From positions 1,798,001 through 1,862,000 of the forward strand of contig NZ_OY781939.1 of NCBI RefSeq assembly GCF_963677315.1: a stretch of DNA of 64,000 nucleotides, given 5' to 3'. The DNA comes from an uncultured Sphaerochaeta sp. GTDB taxonomy: Bacteria > Spirochaetota > Spirochaetia > Sphaerochaetales > Sphaerochaetaceae. This document shows, in pieces, positions 61,054 through 64,000 of the stretch; the first letter of the stretch is position 1, and every line of letters starts with the position of its first letter. Position numbers and translations under genes: made by a program. The notes beneath the pieces are model-generated. The model was not told the DNA's origin. It made no database searches and saw only the letters and a program-made list of their open reading frames with translations.

Positions 61054-61701
61054 TTACATATTCATGAAAATGTGTGGATATAGAAATGATATGATATTTC
61101 TACAGGTAGTCCTGAGATGATCTCTCATTTCCTTTTCACTCTTCTCTTCATCACCTTTCAGAATTGCATCAATGATTGCAAGGTGATATTTCTGAGATTC
61201 CAATTCGGTCTTAAAATTTCGTTTGGTCATGTTCGTGGTCAACGCTGCAAGATAACCGACTTTCTTGTGAAGGTCGGAAAGCAAAGAGTTCGCAGCAATC
61301 TCAAAAATAAGTTGGTGCATCTTTCGACCCAATGCAGCTCCAAGGGCACTATCCGAAGAGATATCTACGTTTTCGAGTTCCTCTCTCAAATTCCCAAGTC
61401 TATCAAAGGCCTGTGCATCCATACGTTTGCAAGCAAGTCTCGCTGCCATACCCTCTATCGCTTCACGAGTCTGGAAAATATCAACAATCTGATTAAATTC
61501 AAACTTTATGACCGAAAATCCGCGTGTGGAACGTTGTTCTACTAGTCCATCAGTTACTAAGCTCCAAAGTATTTCCCTGATGGGAGTTCTACTAATTCCA
61601 TACACTTCACAAAGATCTCGTTCAATGAGAGGTGTCCCTTGTGGGTATTGGTCAGTGAGTATCTTTGACCGTAGATCTTCGAGAATTTCTTTCTTATCCA
61701 T
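61054..61701 (-). CDS. GntR-family regulator, FCD subfamily (second)
   Basis: A 215-residue regulator: winged helix at residues about 5-70 (LRSKILTDQYPQGTPLIERD followed by LCEVYGISRTPIREILWSLV, then QRSTRGFSV) and an FCD effector domain with HQLIFEIAANSLLSDL and a late MRDHLRTTCRNI. AAGGA lies four bases before the ATG. First gene of a transcript with the DHDPS-family enzyme. Probably controls the sugar-acid genes around it. Confidence 0.9.
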   Translation of the reverse strand: MDKKEILEDLRSKILTDQYPQGTPLIERDLCEVYGISRTPIREILWSLVTDGLVEQRSTRGFSVIKFEFNQIVDIFQTREAIEGMAARLACKRMDAQAFDRLGNLREELENVDISSDSALGAALGRKMHQLIFEIAANSLLSDLHKKVGYLAALTTNMTKRNFKTELESQKYHLAIIDAILKGDEEKSEKEMRDHLRTTCRNIISFLYPHIFMNM

Positions 61702-61738
61702 ACTATCCTTCTTGTTCCTGAGCTTGCTACTCTATTTT

Positions 61739-61755
61739 GTATACTATTGGTATAC
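61739..61755. promoter_or_regulatory. Candidate operator of the second GntR regulator
   Basis: GTATAC-TATTG-GTATAC (61739-61755) lies 38 bases upstream of the regulator start, within its promoter region. A single GTATAC also occurs before the TRAP operon. Autoregulation is plausible. Confidence 0.5.
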
Positions 61756-61892
61756 CTAAGTCAAATAGTATTTTATATTTCTTTTTTCTTTTTATCTATA
61801 GTGGATATTGTTCATGCAATGCATCACGCTTCTGACCTGCACACAACCACTTTCCTTCGCTATTCTGTCAAATTTGAATCAGGAAACGAGGA

Positions 61893-61912
61893 GGTCGCCC
61901 AACTGGACGACC
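61893..61912 (-). terminator. Hairpin after the second DHDPS-family gene
   Basis: GGTCG.CC and GG.CGACC flank an AACT loop, 27 bases after the stop codon. The T tract is short, so confidence is limited. Confidence 0.4.
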
Positions 61913-61938
61913 CCCTGCAATACACAATTACGTTCGTT

Positions 61939-62844
61939 TTATTCCACGACGTCGAAGCCACCATCGATGAGGCTCTGCCGGAGGTTCTCCATCTGAGCGG
62001 CCGGGCTGCTCATCGTGGGAAGGTAGGGCCTGCCCACCCTTGTCCCCACCAGGTTCGCCAGGTCCTTCGTTGCAACAGGGAAGCTCGACTTGTCGGTGGC
62101 CAGGCGGATCGGGTTCAGCCTCTGCTGCGCCTCCAGCGATCCCTTGATGTCTCCGGCCACATACTTCTCGTAGATCGAGCACACCAGACGCGGCAGGTAG
62201 TTCGCCGTCGAGCACACCGCACCGACCGCCCCGACCCCAAGGCCCGAGTAGATCAGCGTATCCTTCCCGCTCAGCACCTTGAAGCCGATGTCGGCGTTCC
62301 GCCTCACGAACTCCATCGTCTGCGTCAGGTCCCCGCTCGAGTCCTTCATCCCCACCAGGTTGGGGATGCTGTGCGCCAGCTCCTGGACCAGGTCCTGGCT
62401 CATCGCGTACCCGCATCTGCCGGGGTTGTTGTACAGCAGCACCGGCACCTCGCTCACTGCAGCGGCTATGGTACGGAAGTGCTGCTTCAGCTCCTCCTCC
62501 GTCGGCTTCAGGAACATCGGCTGCAGGATCGACACGCTCCTCGCCCCAAGGCGCACACCCATCCTCGCCAGGCGCACACACTTGCTCGTGCGTATCGCCC
62601 CCACTCCCATGTAGATAGGCACCCGCCCTGCGCACTGCTCCACCATGATCTTCAGGGCCTCTTCCATCTCGCCCTCTTCCATCATGTAGAACTCGCCGTT
62701 CGACCCGAAGGCAAGGATGCCGGAGCATCCCCCCTCGATGACAAAGTCCACCACCTTCCTCAGCGACGCCTCGTCCACCTTCTCGTCTTCCGTGATCGGG
62801 GTCACGATCGGGGGTATGATCCCCTTGATGAAACTCGTATCCAT
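61939..62844 (-). CDS. DHDPS-family aldolase/dehydratase (second), G+C-rich
   Basis: A 301-residue paralogue of the DHDPS-family enzyme. Motifs: GILAFGSNGEFYMMEEGEME, VPVLLYNNPGRCGY (catalytic Tyr), LVGMKDSSGDLTQT (Schiff-base Lys), VLSGKDTLIYSGLGVGAVGA. GSNGE differs from both DapA (GTTGE) and the neighbour (GTSGE), so a different acid is expected. Codons end almost always in G or C, unlike the gene 1 kb away. AAGGAG lies before the ATG. It follows the reductase gene by 14 bases. Confidence 0.87.
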   Translation of the reverse strand: MDTSFIKGIIPPIVTPITEDEKVDEASLRKVVDFVIEGGCSGILAFGSNGEFYMMEEGEMEEALKIMVEQCAGRVPIYMGVGAIRTSKCVRLARMGVRLGARSVSILQPMFLKPTEEELKQHFRTIAAAVSEVPVLLYNNPGRCGYAMSQDLVQELAHSIPNLVGMKDSSGDLTQTMEFVRRNADIGFKVLSGKDTLIYSGLGVGAVGAVCSTANYLPRLVCSIYEKYVAGDIKGSLEAQQRLNPIRLATDKSSFPVATKDLANLVGTRVGRPYLPTMSSPAAQMENLRQSLIDGGFDVVE

Positions 62845-62858
62845 GCCTCTCTCCTTTC

Positions 62859-63743
62859 TCAGTCGCCGATCTTCGTACCGCTCACCTTCGCATAGTAGCG
62901 GGCAAGCGCACTGTGGTCGTCGCCCCCGAACCCGTCGGCGTGCAGCGTCTCCATCATCTCCCTCACATATGCGGTCAACGGCAGGGGCGATCCCACCCCG
63001 TGGCCCGTGTCCATCGCATTGGCCAAATCCTTGATGTGCAGGTCGATCTTGAATCCCGGCTTGAAATTCGATTCCATCATCATCGGTGCCTTCGCGTTCA
63101 TCACCGTGGAGCCGGCAAGCCCCCCCTTGATCGCGTCGAACACCAGGTGCGGGTCGACACCGGCCTTCTTCACCAGCGTGAACGCCTCGCCCACAGCAGC
63201 TATGTTCAGTGCAACAATGATCTGGTTCGCAAGCTTGGTCGTGTTCCCCGCACCGATCGGCCCGCAGTGCACCGCACTCGCCCCCATGACCAGCAGGATC
63301 TCCTTCAGTTCCTCGAAGAGTTCCTTCTCCCCGCCGACCATGATCGCAAGGGTCCCATCGATAGCCTTGGGCTCCCCGCCGGAGACGGGGGCGTCGAGCA
63401 TCCTCACGCCCTTACCGGCGCAGGCCTTCTCCACTTCCTGGCTTGCAAGCGGCGCGATCGAGCTCATGTCCACCAGCTTCAGGCCGGCCTTCGCCCCCTC
63501 GAGCACTCCCTTCTCTCCCAGCACCACGCTCTTCACGTGCGGGCTGTTGGGCAGCATCGTGATCACCAGCGGTACCTGGGAAGCCACATCGGCAGCCGAG
63601 GCTGCTTCCTTTGCACCGGATGCAACAACATCCTTAACACTTGCCTTGTTCAGGTCGAAACACACCACCTCATGCCCTGCCTTCAGCAGGTTCTTTGCCA
63701 TGGGCTTGCCCATGATCCCCAGTCCGATAAATCCAATCTTCAT
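62859..63743 (-). CDS. garR: Tartronate semialdehyde reductase (2-hydroxy-3-oxopropionate reductase)
   Basis: Reduces tartronate semialdehyde to D-glycerate with NAD(P)H. The 294-residue protein has the beta-hydroxyacid dehydrogenase layout: KIGFIGLGIMGKPMAKNLLK, LPNSPHVKSVVLGEKGV, LDAPVSGGEPKAIDGTLAIM (substrate motif), GAGNTTKLANQIIVALNI with the catalytic Lys, and a C-terminal FKIDLHIKDLANAMDTG. These match GarR/GlxR closely. ATG 63743 follows GGAGA. G+C-rich codon use shared with the preceding entry. Confidence 0.9.
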   Translation of the reverse strand: MKIGFIGLGIMGKPMAKNLLKAGHEVVCFDLNKASVKDVVASGAKEAASAADVASQVPLVITMLPNSPHVKSVVLGEKGVLEGAKAGLKLVDMSSIAPLASQEVEKACAGKGVRMLDAPVSGGEPKAIDGTLAIMVGGEKELFEELKEILLVMGASAVHCGPIGAGNTTKLANQIIVALNIAAVGEAFTLVKKAGVDPHLVFDAIKGGLAGSTVMNAKAPMMMESNFKPGFKIDLHIKDLANAMDTGHGVGSPLPLTAYVREMMETLHADGFGGDDHSALARYYAKVSGTKIGD

Positions 63744-63771
63744 TGTAGTATTCTCCAATTAAATATATTTG

Positions 63772-64000
63772 TTATGCATTTCTCAGCGCAGCCATCTCTT
63801 TTCTCCAGAGCTTCAACTGCGCAATTTCCAACTCCCCATCCTTCACGGTCTTACAACCATCAAGCACAGGGCCTTCAGCACGCTGCATCTGTCTGCAAGC
63901 ATCTGCAACCTGGTCAGCTATCTCTCCAGGGATCACGATTGCTCCATGCTTGTCTGCATGAATCAGATCGCCTGGGTTAACGAGTAATCCACCCACTTCT
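63772..64000 (-). CDS. RraA-like/HMG-aldolase-family protein, truncated by the window edge
   Basis: Only the C-terminal 75 residues are inside the window. VNPGDLIHADKHGAIVIPGE matches the RraA/4-hydroxy-4-methyl-2-oxoglutarate aldolase family (usual V.PGD…aD.dGvvvvP). The rest lies to the right of position 64000. In catabolic clusters such proteins act as retro-aldolases or oxaloacetate decarboxylases on keto acids. The gene is first in the run RraA-GarR-DHDPS on the minus strand and does not share the high G+C of the next two. Confidence 0.78.
   Translation of the reverse strand, partial: EVGGLLVNPGDLIHADKHGAIVIPGEIADQVADACRQMQRAEGPVLDGCKTVKDGELEIAQLKLWRKEMAALRNA

Noticed and set aside
61747..62895. 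Long plus-strand reading frame rich in His, Arg and Pro
   Set aside because: It is antisense to the DHDPS-family gene. G+C-rich codons on the minus strand remove stops from the other frames. The composition is not protein-like.
62913..63980. Long plus-strand frames opposite the GarR gene
   Set aside because: Antisense shadows produced by the same G+C-rich codon use; the minus-strand protein is clearly GarR.

Overview
The window looks like a piece of a spirochaete chromosome, most probably from the free-living, non-spiral Sphaerochaeta group (inference). The clues are secreted binding proteins whose signal peptides end in an Ala/Gly-rich stretch followed by Gly-Thr/Ser-Glu/Lys (…TAAGTQED, …FGAGTKEA, …FAQGVSEG, …FAEGSAEA), many ABC and TRAP sugar importers, and clear AGGAG-type ribosome binding sites. 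There are no rRNA or tRNA genes, no prophage and no CRISPR array. Nearly all of the window is carbohydrate uptake and catabolism, arranged as separate substrate-specific cassettes, each with its own regulator.

Layout. (1) 1-366: decayed IS256-family transposase. (2) 0.6-11.6 kb, A+T-rich: ribose/allose-type ABC importer, class II aldolase, ROK kinase, small P-loop kinase, divergent ribulose-phosphate-3-epimerase-like protein, DeoR regulator, GntR/LacI-hybrid regulator and a transketolase split into two genes. Together they look like one pathway for an unidentified sugar. (3) 11.9-17.8 kb: MurR/RpiR-type regulator diverging from a CUT1 ABC importer plus MurQ and a BadF-type amino sugar kinase, i.e. 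N-acetylmuramic acid salvage. (4) 17.8-22.1 kb, A+T-rich accessory island: TIGR04255-family protein, an HTH-containing protein, a third unknown protein, then five perfect 23-bp tandem repeats upstream of an AAA ATPase with a DUF234-type nuclease-like end. (5) 22.1-30.7 kb: second ribose-type ABC importer, two TIM-barrel sugar isomerase-like proteins, two Gfo/Idh/MocA oxidoreductases and a LacI regulator.

(6) 30.8-40.5 kb: a beta-barrel candidate, a lone XRE regulator, cell-surface polysaccharide genes (CapD/FlaA1-type enzyme, NusG paralogue, Wzz fused to a degenerate tyrosine-kinase-like domain, Wzy-like protein), plus AroE, a transglutaminase-like protein and a membrane protein. (7) 40.5-50.4 kb: an FG-GAP/ConA-like protein with a Gfo/Idh/MocA oxidoreductase, an AraC regulator, and an Lpl-type ABC importer with a cytoplasmic GH3 glycosidase. 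(8) 50.9-51.5 kb: a RelBE-type toxin-antitoxin pair. (9) 51.9 kb to the right edge: a sugar-acid-like catabolic region with a TIM-barrel protein, two FCD-type GntR regulators, an unusual transketolase-like enzyme, an HpcH/HpaI aldolase, a TAXI-TRAP importer, two DHDPS-family enzymes, tartronate semialdehyde reductase and a truncated RraA-like protein. The stretch 61.9-63.7 kb is strikingly G+C-rich compared with its surroundings.

The most promising places for undescribed biology are the 17.9-22.1 kb island with its repeat array, the two oxidoreductase/TIM-barrel cassettes that may form a non-hydrolytic glycoside pathway, the split-transketolase cassette, and the regulon marked by the palindrome TGATATATCA.
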